The translations under genes and the position numbers were made by a program. The notes beneath the pieces were generated by a model. The model was not told the origin of the DNA. It saw nothing but the letters and a program-made list of their open reading frames with translations, and did not search any database. A stretch of DNA of 64,000 bases from Isoetes taiwanensis (lineage: Eukaryota; Streptophyta; Lycopodiopsida; Isoetales; Isoetaceae): the NCBI GenBank assembly GCA_021234155.1, contig JAJEKV010000047.1:4227323-4291322 (forward strand), written 5' to 3'. Below are positions 42,796 through 53,049 of the stretch, in pieces. How positions within the stretch are numbered: position 1 is the first letter of the stretch; every line of letters starts with the position of its first letter.

Positions 42796-43266
42796 ATGGC
42801 CTCCACATCCTCTACCGCTGATAAGGAAAAACGCCCGAGGATAGAACTCCCTTCTGACATAGTGTTGGGTGTTCTAATGAAGAGGTTGAAGGAGCAAGAC
42901 GATCTTCTAAAGAGGAATGCCGTAACAATTCACCAGAAAGAAAAAGAAAATGAATTCAACCTTCTCATGCTTCGTAGCCAGGAGAGGCATATCAGGTGGT
43001 TGAACAGAAGGCTGGACAGGAGGGGAAGGTTATGCCCCAACAACTGCACTGAGGTGGTTATGACAGCAACGAGGTTGCTAATTCAGGCAGAAGAAAACGT
43101 TGTGGCAGTGGGACAGGAGCGGGACATGTACAAAGAGATGGTGGACAGATTGGAGGAACGTTTGGGTAGGGTGATTGCTGGCTTGAGGAGAAGAGACGAA
43201 GACGAAGACGAGGACGAAGCTGATGATAATGATGAAGATAATGAAGAAGAGCTCGCACAACTTTAA
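42796..43266 (+). CDS. small coiled-coil protein, gene f of the compact block, 156 aa
   Basis: An intact frame starts MASTSSTADKEKRPRIELPS, close to gene d in order: Ser-rich start, KRPR basic patch, ELPxDI, VLMKRLKE. A charged coil (RNAVTIHQKEKENEF), a basic stretch (RHIRWLNRRLDRRGR), another helix (ERDMYKEMVDRLEERLGRVI) and an acidic tail (DEDEDEDEADDNDEDNEEE) follow. One CPNNC pair is present, too little for a zinc finger call. I infer a nuclear, chromatin- or DNA-associated multimer from the basic and acidic ends, without family support. Two inverted modules follow it. Confidence 0.7.
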   Translation: MASTSSTADKEKRPRIELPSDIVLGVLMKRLKEQDDLLKRNAVTIHQKEKENEFNLLMLRSQERHIRWLNRRLDRRGRLCPNNCTEVVMTATRLLIQAEENVVAVGQERDMYKEMVDRLEERLGRVIAGLRRRDEDEDEDEADDNDEDNEEELAQL

Positions 43267-43302
43267 TCAAAAGTAACCTTTTTTTATTATTATCTTGTAA
43301 AG

Positions 43303-43368
43303 CATCACACGACGCGAACCCACGTAAATGCAAGCAATAGCGAACTTCACTGTTCGCGCCGTATGATC
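43303..43368. promoter_or_regulatory. phased inverted module 8
   Basis: Left arm catcacacgacgcgaa (43303-43318), right arm ttcgcgccgtatgatc (43353-43368); starts 50 bp apart. It lies between the convergent 3' ends of gene f and gene g. Confidence 0.88.
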
Positions 43369-43375
43369 CAAATAA

Positions 43376-43442
43376 GATCACACGACGCGAAGCTACAGTT
43401 GTGCAAACGAGGTTGGAGGCAAGTACTCCGCGTCATGTGAAC
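43376..43442. promoter_or_regulatory. phased inverted module 9
   Basis: Left arm gatcacacgacgcgaa (43376-43391, exact consensus), right arm tccgcgtcatgtgaac (43427-43442); starts 51 bp apart and only 7 bp after module 8. It ends 11 bp before the stop of gene g. Confidence 0.88.
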
Positions 43443-43452
43443 ATACTACACA

Positions 43453-45804
43453 TTACAAGTATACTTTACCGATTCTTTGTCTCTTAGAACTCCACTGTTG
43501 CGATGCTAGTGGGGCCCTAGAATATTGCCAAGCAAGTTTCCATTTTCTCTTCCACATTATGCCAATGGTGTTTACGACTTGTGGGTTGCTCCTTAAAGCG
43601 ACCTTCTTGTCGTATTTAGCCATCGCCCTTCTATAAAACCACTTTGTCATCTGTCTTAGAGGGTTGGTTCCCACATTTCCACCCTCTCTTTGAGTGTTAC
43701 GATGAAAGGCTATTTTAGCTTGTTTATGCGACTTCTCCATGCCTTGTGCACTCCACACTGCTAGGCTTCCATACTTACTAAAAAACCAAGGTGCACGAGC
43801 CCAAAAGATGTGCAAGTAGTGCGTGACTTCACTCTCTCCCCATGCGTCTATGTAAGCCCTAATAAATTTGTTATTCGCTTGCACGAACGTTTCTGCATCT
43901 TCTCTTGTGAAGTCCAACTTCTGATAGAACATGTTCAACTCTACGAATTCCTTCCTATCTTCTCTTCTTGTTTGAAATGTTCCACACGAATCTGCAGCTC
44001 AAAAATATCATCTTGTCGATGATTCTCACAAAGCCGTGCAAAGTGCAGATATGAACCCTCTCTAATGGAATGGGGAAAATGGCATGGAACTTGGGGTCCA
44101 TTTCTCCTCTATTAGGAGCATTTGCTTGGTTAAGGGACAAGGTTGAAATAGTCTTCTCAGTACTTGACTTCCTTGCATGATTGCAGTACAGACAACTTTT
44201 GCATGTTCCTTGTCCCCCTCCACTTATGTTATACATTGCTTTCTCAGTTTTTAAATTAGATGCCAAGTGAAAAATTACTTTGTAAGATCCATAGTGATCT
44301 ACTTGCAATTTTTCCCCTCCCTCGAAGCTAGATATTAGACTCGGGATGTCAGTTTGATTGAACACCCATTTCAATACCTCGTGGGTTTCTTTCTGAACTT
44401 TGAAGAGACCTAACCACCAGGTGTCATCTTCAGATTGACATGAGAACCATGTTTCGGCACGCTTCTTCTCCTCGTCCGTCACCTCTACATCTTTTTCATT
44501 ATTCTTGTTGCTCTTTGATTTAGCATGTGCAATTGCATTCTCAATTGCTCTATTCATGATGACAATGGGTACCCTCTCATACTTCTCAAACTTGGTCAGT
44601 TCCATTTCATCCAATTTTATGTAAACTTCAATCTCACCATTAGTTTCTGCAACTGTTAAGTCATAATATTTGACAAGGAATTGTAAGAGACTAATCAGGC
44701 CAACCCAAAGATTATTGCGTTCATCCATTCCAACTATATCACAACAATCCTTGCCATTCTTATCTTTTATGGCTATGGCAGGACCAGCACATTCAACGTG
44801 GTGCATCTCTCCTAATATGGCATACACCATCTTTGTCCTAGTAACCCTTGTATTCTCAACAATTTGTGGACGTGGAGCGAATACTTTTTTTGTGCCCATT
44901 CTTCTCAACGCTTCGTGGAATGGCTTGAATAGAGAAGGGTAACCAAGCCTACTGATGCCTACGTCGTCACAAACAGTCTGTATATCTGTCGCTTCTAGCT
45001 TCTTGTAGATCTCTCCTGGTACCATTTCCAATACCATCTTCTTGAGAGAAGAGTTGTAGGGCTGACAAATCATGTCCACTATCTCCCTGTTTGTCGCTAG
45101 GTTCTTCACTACGTAACCAAGATTGCTTCTAGTTTTCCCAGATCTAGATTGGCCTTTGCTAGTGTTGTAAACAGACCTTGTGGCCGTGACCCTGCGTCTG
45201 AATGCACCTGATCCAAACTTCAGTTCCTTTATCGGTCGAAAGGGCTTCTTCCTTTCTCGCAAGTCAAGAGGTATTTTCTTCAAATTCTTTAACTTACATT
45301 GAAGCCCTCTTGGATCTTTTCTTGCAGCTGCCCTATCACCAATTTGGACTTGTCCACTTCGTATCTCAAAGAAGTTTCCCTCCTGAAGCTGTCATTCTTT
45401 TCCTTCATTACAGTGGAGTAATGAAGCGAGAGAAAAAAGAGCTGCTGGTTTAAGTTATAATTCTCTTGTGACAATCGGAAGCAGCTCATCTCAAGGAACT
45501 GTATTCGATTCCGAATGCCTTCATTCTCTCTCAATCTCTCACAATATCCCAGGAGGCCAGAGTTACCGTCACCACAAAATCGGACTAAACTTCAAACGTC
45601 CCGAAATGACGGTTTCTTGCCACTCAACGAATCCAATGGATATAAACTGCCATCCGCCCAGATGTCGACACTTTTTGAGCCTGCAAGACGCAACACATCG
45701 AGGTCTAAGTTCTTATTTTTTAGACCTCGTTTTTTGCGATTGAATATTGGAGCATATTTGTGAGTCAGTTGGATCCTTATCCACACATCATTTGGAGCTT
45801 CCAT
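43453..45804 (-). pseudogene. large unknown gene g with Cys motif, transposase-like in appearance
   Basis: One gene of about 780 residues is spread over minus frames 45804-45592, 45534-45289, 45283-43955 and 43938-43453, joined by single-base shifts near 45300 and 43960 and at least one more near 45560. Segments in order: MEAPNDVWIRIQLTHKYAPI, a coiled region (ENYNLNQQLFFLSLHYSTVM), a basic region, VCDDVGISRLGYPSLFKPFH, HHVECAGPAIAIKDKNGKDC, VDHYGSYKVIFHLASNLKTE, a cysteine cluster CKSCLYC followed by NHARKSS, VHICTLHGFVRIIDKMIFL, and a C-terminal HIFWARAPWFFSKYGSLAVW. CxxCxxC followed by a TLHGxxRI helix recalls uncharacterised transposase-like families of eukaryotes; I cannot name one or show a catalytic DDE/DDD triad. 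The only minus-strand gene of the block, convergent with gene f. Confidence 0.6.
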
Positions 45805-45812
45805 ACTGCGCG

Positions 45813-45881
45813 GATCGCACGGCGCGAAATTAAGGTGTACAATTTGTATATATGCCCCAGCCCAATTCACTTCGTGTGAGC
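45813..45881. promoter_or_regulatory. phased inverted module 10
   Basis: Left arm gatcgcacggcgcgaa (45813-45828), right arm ttcacttcgtgtgagc (45866-45881, degenerate); starts 53 bp apart. It sits just upstream of the minus-strand gene g start at 45804. Confidence 0.78.
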
Positions 45882-48880
45882 TGAACGTCTGTACTAGCCT
45901 TGTTTTTGAAATTTGTAACGTGCATATGGAAATCGAAAAGTCCATTCTCCAATAATCCATGCTTTTATACATTCAGCAAATTCAAATTTTGAATTGTAGG
46001 GGACGGGAAGCATGTATTGGAATGAAGTAAAGATCTCGGTTTACGAACTTTTAAGGCGCAGTCGCAGCGCCTCAAAATGAAAGTCTGATACAAAGCTTCA
46101 ACCTACACATTCAAATTTTGAAATGTAGAAGGCGGGAAGCTTGTATGGGCATGGCCTCTAAATGAAAATAGCGCAAGACAAGAATCGGTGACGCGCACGC
46201 TTGGTATCTGACAAACCAAGTGACACCGTCATGTGTTGCCGGTATGCTGTAATGCAAGTGGCTTTTTAGAAGCGCCACGTGTTGCATCAGTCTGTCTGAC
46301 AACCAACAGAATTAAATACATATGGCGCCATGAATGTGCGATCCCCCCTTATTCTGGGAGAATATTCCAAGTAAATCTGTAATTATGAGAGTTTGGTATC
46401 CTAGGTGGCATGGGGAAAAAGGAGCGGAAATATGACGTGAAATGGCTGATACGAGACTGTTTTGAGACCCCAACCATTGTGTAGGTGAAGATCAAAAGGT
46501 GGAAATCTCACATGCTTACCACTTTTCGGCAATATATGGGGTGGCATTCCAGAGCAGCTCTTTGCGGAGACTGGCGAATCATACTATGAACCATGAGATG
46601 AGACCAATGCAACACAAATAGCATTTGTTCTAAGAAATCAAGGTATTGGCATCCCAAAGCTTCCCTAAGAAACAAGCATCTACGTATTGCCAGTGAGCCA
46701 TATCATTCACATGTACACATAAATGTTCCTGGACAGTCCACTGCGACAATTTTCAACAAGTCTTTAGTCGCTCTTGACCTATAGCTAATGTGTATGTCAG
46801 GTTTGGCAAGCATGTGCTTTCCATGTTTAGAATTCTGCCAAAAACTGGAGAAAGCTCTTCTAACATGTTCTAGATGGCTCAACCAACATGTGGAACAAAT
46901 GTGCTTGAGGACCAATAATAAAGCTTTGACTTTAAGCAATTGTTGTGCATCGCGTACAAAATTTTCCACCCCACAGTTACTCTTTTGAGTTCAAGTATCC
47001 CAATGCATGTTATATGTGAACTCTAGACCAAGTTATCATATGTTGGCAACAATTCCAACTTTTGTCCCCGGTATGTGAATTGTGGTGATCTTGACGGTCA
47101 TGAAGAGGAAATAACTAAAACATTGGTCTTTGCTATTAGTGGCATATATTTGTTTAAATTCTTATGTGTATAAAGCTTAGCCAAATAACCATTAAACTTT
47201 AGTTAAGACCATTCTATTTTCTAGAAAGGTAGAGGGGGATATAAATATGATTGTGTCATTGTGTTAAACTGGGTTTAAATAAAAGGTGTTATGTTAATGG
47301 GCGACGAAAACCAAATTAATGGCCTTAAGCTCTAAAAACCTAGCTAAACCTGATAAATAAAGGAGCTAAAGAACCGTGCTATCATAACTAACCGAGAAAG
47401 ACCAACGTCAAGGTCATAAGGGAGTGAGGGAGGGGGGGAGGGTGGGATAGAGAGGTCCTATAAAAGAGAAAAAATGACCATAAGACTAGATAAAATGAAT
47501 AATGATGGCAGGAACAAATTGGATGCAAAAACTCATTGAGCCTAGAAAGGGGTTATCGACGAAAGGTGCAATGGCAGTCAAACTAATCCCAATTTTGTAA
47601 TGTGCAGCACCAATATTTTAATCTAGGTCGAAGTGAAGGTCAAGGGAGGTCGAGAGAACGGTTGGGACGATGGTAAAGTTGATGTAGAAAACAAAGCGGT
47701 TGCAAATATTATGCACCTTCAATAGAAGGACAGAGAAACGCCCCACCATAATGATTGATATGAAAATCCACCCAAAAAGGCATTGATGTGGAGGAGGGGC
47801 TTTTCCAGTTGAGAAGAGGACATGCTTGAGTTGGATCAGGCAAGAGAGTAGTGGCATAAGAACACCGGATCAGGCATAAGAACACAGGACGAGGCATGGA
47901 GAAGAGCAGAGAGAAAAAGTTTTGCCCAATGCTAGTATACTGCTGCAAGAAGGATGATGAATGAGGAGAAACACGAAAAGACCGAACATATATCGTTCGT
48001 CGGTGTGGATTGATCTGCATTCATTCAGAAAAAGGGACGACGACCGCATCTCTGACTTTGTATATTTCCAGATGGACACAATTATTACAGTTAATCTAGT
48101 TCTTGGCTCTAGACCATAGTGGCCAGTGTATGAGAACGATTGATGCCTTAGTGAACATCTCGGAGAGATATAGTCACAAGAAAAACATTATGTTGAGGCA
48201 AAGATCTAGACATTAGAGTCAGAGTTACAACCCCAAATACTACTCTATGTTGAGGAAAAAGTCTAGGCATCACCTCCATGCACAATGGAGCCACCATCCC
48301 AGGATGCCTCAGGAGCTGGCATCAAGATACTGAATCCTCACATTATAGGGATCATGGGAGACATATACAGAGGGTCAAACAGATTTGGATGTGGCTATGC
48401 ATTTCCTTACTGATGTCATGCGTGTCCCTGCTACTGGCAATATGTCTACTACTAGGATGAGGGCTGCTCGCCCCAATCGTCCTTGCCACCTTTTAATTTG
48501 GTTTCAAGATACGTAAGTCATCTACATATTCTTCAGCATGAAACCACCTTAAAGGCTCTAGCTTCTCAATCTAGGAGGATCTCTCTCCTATTCAGTTATG
48601 CAAGCATAGGGACGAGCTTTGCAAAGTGAAACAAGTGCGTCAACACAAGAAATGGGCAGTTTACCAAGGAGGTGCAGGTGCAATGATTAATCTAGAACAA
48701 TGGTCTTCCCACTCTTGGACTAGCTATGTCTAGAAAAGTTAAGTAGCGCCATATTATCACTAGCATATTATCCCTAGCATTATCATTATTTATCTGTTAT
48801 TAGCTTTCTGGAATTTTAGGCTTTCACGTCCCTTCTGTTATTTGGATCCCATGGAAAATTGGTCTCAGTGGATGTCAAAA
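45882..48880. other. right edge of the block and gene-poor flank
   Basis: 45981-46020 and 46110-46149 are direct repeats (ttcaaattttgaa, tgtag, cgggaagc). 46425-46490 may be the inverted partner of 35777-35835. 47395-47455 is G-rich. No supported gene to 48880; short ORFs show no recognisable motifs. Confidence 0.45.
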
Positions 48881-48891
48881 ATCCTGCCTGT

Positions 48892-48958
48892 CTGTCCGTC
48901 CATCCGTCCGTCCGTCTATCCATCTGTTTGTCCGTCCATCCGTCCGTCCGTCCGTCCA
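48892..48958. repeat. (CCGT/CCAT)n tetranucleotide microsatellite
   Basis: tccgtccatccgtccgtc units, about 67 bases, just before the LINE at 49.0-51.5 kb. Confidence 0.95.
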
Positions 48959-48999
48959 ATGATGTGTGATAGATATATTCTTCATATCTCACCGGTTGG

Positions 49000-51490
49000 T
49001 CACAGTGCTTATGATTGCTGCAGAGAGATGCTTTGGAAGAAGCTGCCCTTGAAAGATTCTGGGAACTACAACCTTCCCCCGTAACCAATGGTTTGATGCT
49101 GAATGTAGAGACTTCAAGCATTGGCTTCGACATGTCACCGACCCCGCCCTGCGCCCCCTTGCAATCAGACAATACCTTCTTTTTGTGAAAGGAAAAAAAG
49201 CCAGATATATTGCAAAGCATTAGAGAGAAATGTTTTACTTGCTGGAGCGGCATCCCAGAACATTTTAGAGAAAGGTGCTGAGCAAGCCTTTGCAGCCTGT
49301 TGGAAATATCAGTCCGGATCAATGGGTGCAATACTTGCACTAGCTCTATGATTCTCTTGGGGTTCGGCTAGAGGTAACCCCCCTCCAAAGGGGCCTGACC
49401 TTGGAAATCATGGGGGCAAATGTCACCCAGGGCCTGAAGCGTCTCGCCAATGGCAGGACGACAGTCGATGGCATGCAGGCAGAGCAGATCAAGTGGGCAG
49501 GACCACCAATAGTGCCCATCCTAGGAAGGATTTTCCCAATAGTGGATCACTAGCAGAGTAGTCCCCATCTAAAAGGCTGGAGACCTGCACCGCCCAGCCA
49601 ACTACAGGACAATCATGGTCAGTTCACTCTTTGCAAAGCTAATGGCCAGCATCCTTGAACAACAACTAATGATATGGGTAGAGGAGAAGTGAGAGCGCTC
49701 ACACAACAGGATTCAGGCCCTGATACTCCATCATTAACCACATTATCATGCTTTGGACCTTTGTTGAGGATAGCAGGAACTATCTCTAGGATCTCTACTG
49801 CTGCTTTGTCGACTTTGCAAAGGCCTTTGACACTGTGCCTAGAGAAATATTGTGGGAAAGACTTAGACAATTGGGGGCCTCTGAAGACTTGCAAAATGCG
49901 GGATACATGCTCTATGAGACATGTTCTGGCCGACTGACACTGACAAGACCACCTGTCAATAGTAGTATTGATGTCCGCCAAGGATGCCCGCTCTCCCCAA
50001 CATTGCCTGGCCTCTACATTGACCAATTGAAGGGATGGTTTGCCTAGCATGGCATGGGGGTAATGGAGCACGGCTTGTGCACTAGATTATTAGGCAGCTC
50101 ATATACGCAGATGATATGGACCTCATAGCCCACACGTCCGAGGCCATGGAATAGCATCTACATGTCCTGGATAGCTTTTGTTGAGCCACTGGAATGAGGG
50201 TCAATTTGGCCAAGACTAAGGTCTTGCTTGTCTCATCTTTGCGTCAGCCAAGGCTTCACTTATCAGGGACAAAATGTGGAGGTGGCGCACACTTACAAGT
50301 ACCTGTGTATAGAGTTTTCCACTATCACATACTGGAATACTTCCATTCGATTACGAGTGACTACCGGTTGGACGGCACTTTATGCAATGCAGAACAAGAA
50401 CTACAAAGAAAAGTTGTATGACTGGCCCCATCTGTCCCACTTGTTCAGGTTTTTAGTGAAATCTGTTCTTTATATGAGGTCGAAGTCTGGGGTCCGGTCA
50501 TATCCTTGGCCACGTGGAATGAATTGGAGCAGGTACAGAAAGCCTTTTTTGGCCCGGGTGCTCGGGGTGAAATCCACTGTTCCATATCAGATCCTCCTGC
50601 AAGAGATCGATTTCTTACCTCTTCAGCGAGCCGCACTTGATCGCCACATTATTTACTTTCAGAAGGTGGCGGGTATGGGCAATGAGCGTCCCCCCCAACC
50701 TGGCTTATATTGTGGCCATGGGCCTACAACGCCTCAAGGCATGCTGGAAGGAGAGGCAAGCACAGTGGTTCTCCAGATGCGGCGTACAAGAGCATAGGTG
50801 CATCCAAGTTAAAACTGAAGAGGACCACCATCAACTGCGGCAATACCTAGATGCTTGCTTCCTCATCAAGCTTTGGGATATCGGTGCCCTTGAACATGTT
50901 AAGACATCGCACTATAAGGTCCAGATAAGGCCCACACTTGCACGTGGTCCACAATGCTACCTCCGTGCACATTTGCCACTGAAAAAGCATAGATTGATAG
51001 CTTCCATTTGCACAGGTGCACATCACTTGCGTTGAGACATGCAGATGGGCTCGGGAAGCACGGGAGGATAGACTGTGTTTGTGCTGCCAACAGGGTGCTA
51101 TTGGAGATGAAAGCCACACTCTACAGCATTGTCCGGCATTCAATCACATTCGCGCCAACTATGCTCAGTTGATCCTGCCTAACCAGCAGTTGCATGCATT
51201 GATGGATACAATGTCAGTGGGCTCACTAGGATCTTATCTCTGGGACATCATGGATGCCCACACTCAGTTATGTCATCGAATGAAGCACGGAGACACATCA
51301 TGATGTACCATTGTCATATATCATTGTACAGTTTCTCAGCATACTTATTATTGCCCAGGTTTTTCCCTCGAAAACCCTTCGGGCCCGGGGTCTTTTAATC
51401 CTAGTAGTAATATGTCTTGATGTATTCCTTGTTTGGGTCCCATAGGCCAATTGGTCTCTGCGAACAATAAAAATCAATTCAATTCAATTT
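49000..51490 (+). mobile_element. degenerate LINE with (CAATT)n tail
   Basis: Remains of a non-LTR reverse transcriptase in many frames: WFDAECRDFKHWL (linker, 49084-49122), VTPLQRGLTLEIMGANVTQG, FDTVPREILWERLRQLG, DVRQGCPLSPTLPGLYIDQL, VAHTYKYLCIEF, and a C-terminal zinc-binding CLCCQQGAIGDESHTLQHCP (51079-51140). The 3' end reads gtctctgcgaacaataaaaa then caattcaattcaattt instead of poly(A). The RT style differs from the L1-like elements here, so it is a separate clade that I cannot name. The 5' boundary is uncertain and no target duplication was found. Many stops; inactive. Confidence 0.82.
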
Positions 51491-51896
51491 GTTTTCCATT
51501 TTTTGCATAAGAAAATTCAATCAATATGGTAAAGTCATTCTTGCTTTTATTTTTAGAGTGAGATGTTCCTGGATCTACTATCATAGACAAGAGACAAAAC
51601 AACACATTTTTAAAACTATTCTACATTAATTTACTAGAACATCACACCAAATGCATTGTCGGTGGCATCGACTTCCTTGTAAATCATAAACATGTCAAGG
51701 CAATCATGCATATTTTGTTATGCATGTTGTTTATAGGCAACATGCAAATATATTGTCACATTCATAGAGTGTTGCGTTGGTTTATAGTCATGCAATAAAT
51801 GAATTGTACAATGAGATATTTTCTTGGAATTGTTATGGTGTACAATTAGATGTTTCTTTGGAATTTTTATGGCGGACATACAAACATAGTGTAATC
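51491..51896. other. spacer, nothing recognised
   Basis: AT-rich, with a short duplicated phrase (atgtttctttggaatttttatg-like near 51815-51875). No gene. Confidence 0.4.
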
Positions 51897-52297
51897 CAGC
51901 TAATCTAAAACCCCCCTCACTTGAACTAGAGACATATCTAAAATATCATCATGCTCCTTGTGCAAGTCCCTTTCCACCTAAACCAAAGCAATCTACATCT
52001 TATCCAAAATATACTCTAATGTCACACACGTCATCACCAATAACTAGCAATGCGCCCATTCCATCACCCCCATTCACTCCAATTTTCTCTTAAGCTCCAA
52101 GGAGACCACAAGGGGACATGCAGATTGGATTAAAGGTAATCATTATGGTGTTATTGGAGCTTAAGAGACAGTTAGAATGAGGTGCATTGCTAGTTACTGG
52201 TGATGAGATTGGAGTATATTTTGGATATAAGGTGGTTATGGCTTTGGTCCAAGTAGAGAGGGGTTTACCTTATGTGGGGAAGGTTTTAGCTTAGCTG
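51897..52297. mobile_element. fold-back (long inverted repeat) element, about 400 bp
   Basis: Left end cagctaatctaaaacc pairs with right end ggttttagcttagctg. Long inner arms pair too: atccaaaatatactctaatg with its counterpart near 52205-52230, taactagcaatgc with gcattgctagtta, and cttaagctcca with tggagcttaag. The loop is about 50 bases. Non-coding; an imperfect MITE or fold-back transposon. Such a hairpin transcript could be a small-RNA source. Confidence 0.8.
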
Positions 52298-53034
52298 AAT
52301 TATGAGGAGTAAGGTGTTTTGTTTCTACAGTAGTAGTGGCTGTGCACCATGATAATTGGGTGAGGTCCCTTCACACAACGACATAGAACTTGAGAATCAT
52401 CAAAAAGTGATTTATCTCCATAATATGACTACACTCACTCATATGAATGTACGAATAGCACTAGATTATGATTGTGTGTCCACCATGAAAATTCCAAGAA
52501 TTGCCTAATTGGACAACTTTCTCTTATTGCATGACTATCAACCAAAACCATGTGAATGGGACACTATATTTCCTTGTTGATTATAACCATTTTAAGGAAA
52601 TTTCAATGTACATATATATTAATAAATGCATGACAATACACAAAAGATCCATTCGGGCTTTTAAGCATGATAAACAAAACTCTATATTTGAGGTAAGAAT
52701 TCAAATTATTTGGAGGGTTATTCTTTTGGAGGGTTATGTCACATCCAGAATTGGTGAAATAAACACTAAATTGAGAAAAATGCTTTAGACATCATAGCTA
52801 ACACATTCACATTGGTATATTTATCAATATCAAGGGCTTTCCCTAAGAACCTTCCTTCCTTCCTTGAAAACCCCTCTGACAAGGCTTTTGAATCTTGCAT
52901 CTTGTAGACCTCTTTTGTTTCTTCTCTGTGATAATTTTTAGTCTTTCCAAATTCGTCGGGAATACAATGGTCATAACAGGGGAATGTCTTACTCCTTCCA
53001 TCGTAAACTATCTAAATATTGTAAACTAACTACA
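52298..53034. other. spacer, nothing firm
   Basis: No recognised gene. The 52501-52788 ORF (95 residues) has no known motif. Confidence 0.4.
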
Positions 53035-53049
53035 ACAACATGTCTAAAA
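53035..53049. repeat. left 15-bp target-site duplication
   Basis: acaacatgtctaaaa, exactly repeated at 55756-55770. Confidence 0.92.

Noticed and set aside
36454-43442. Ordinary rho-independent-type terminators
   Set aside because: The inverted arms enclose 34-38-base loops, lack consistent T runs and often precede a TATA box, so simple terminators do not explain them.
36451-45881. CRISPR-like array
   Set aside because: The repeats are spaced by gene lengths, occur as inverted pairs, and the window is eukaryotic.
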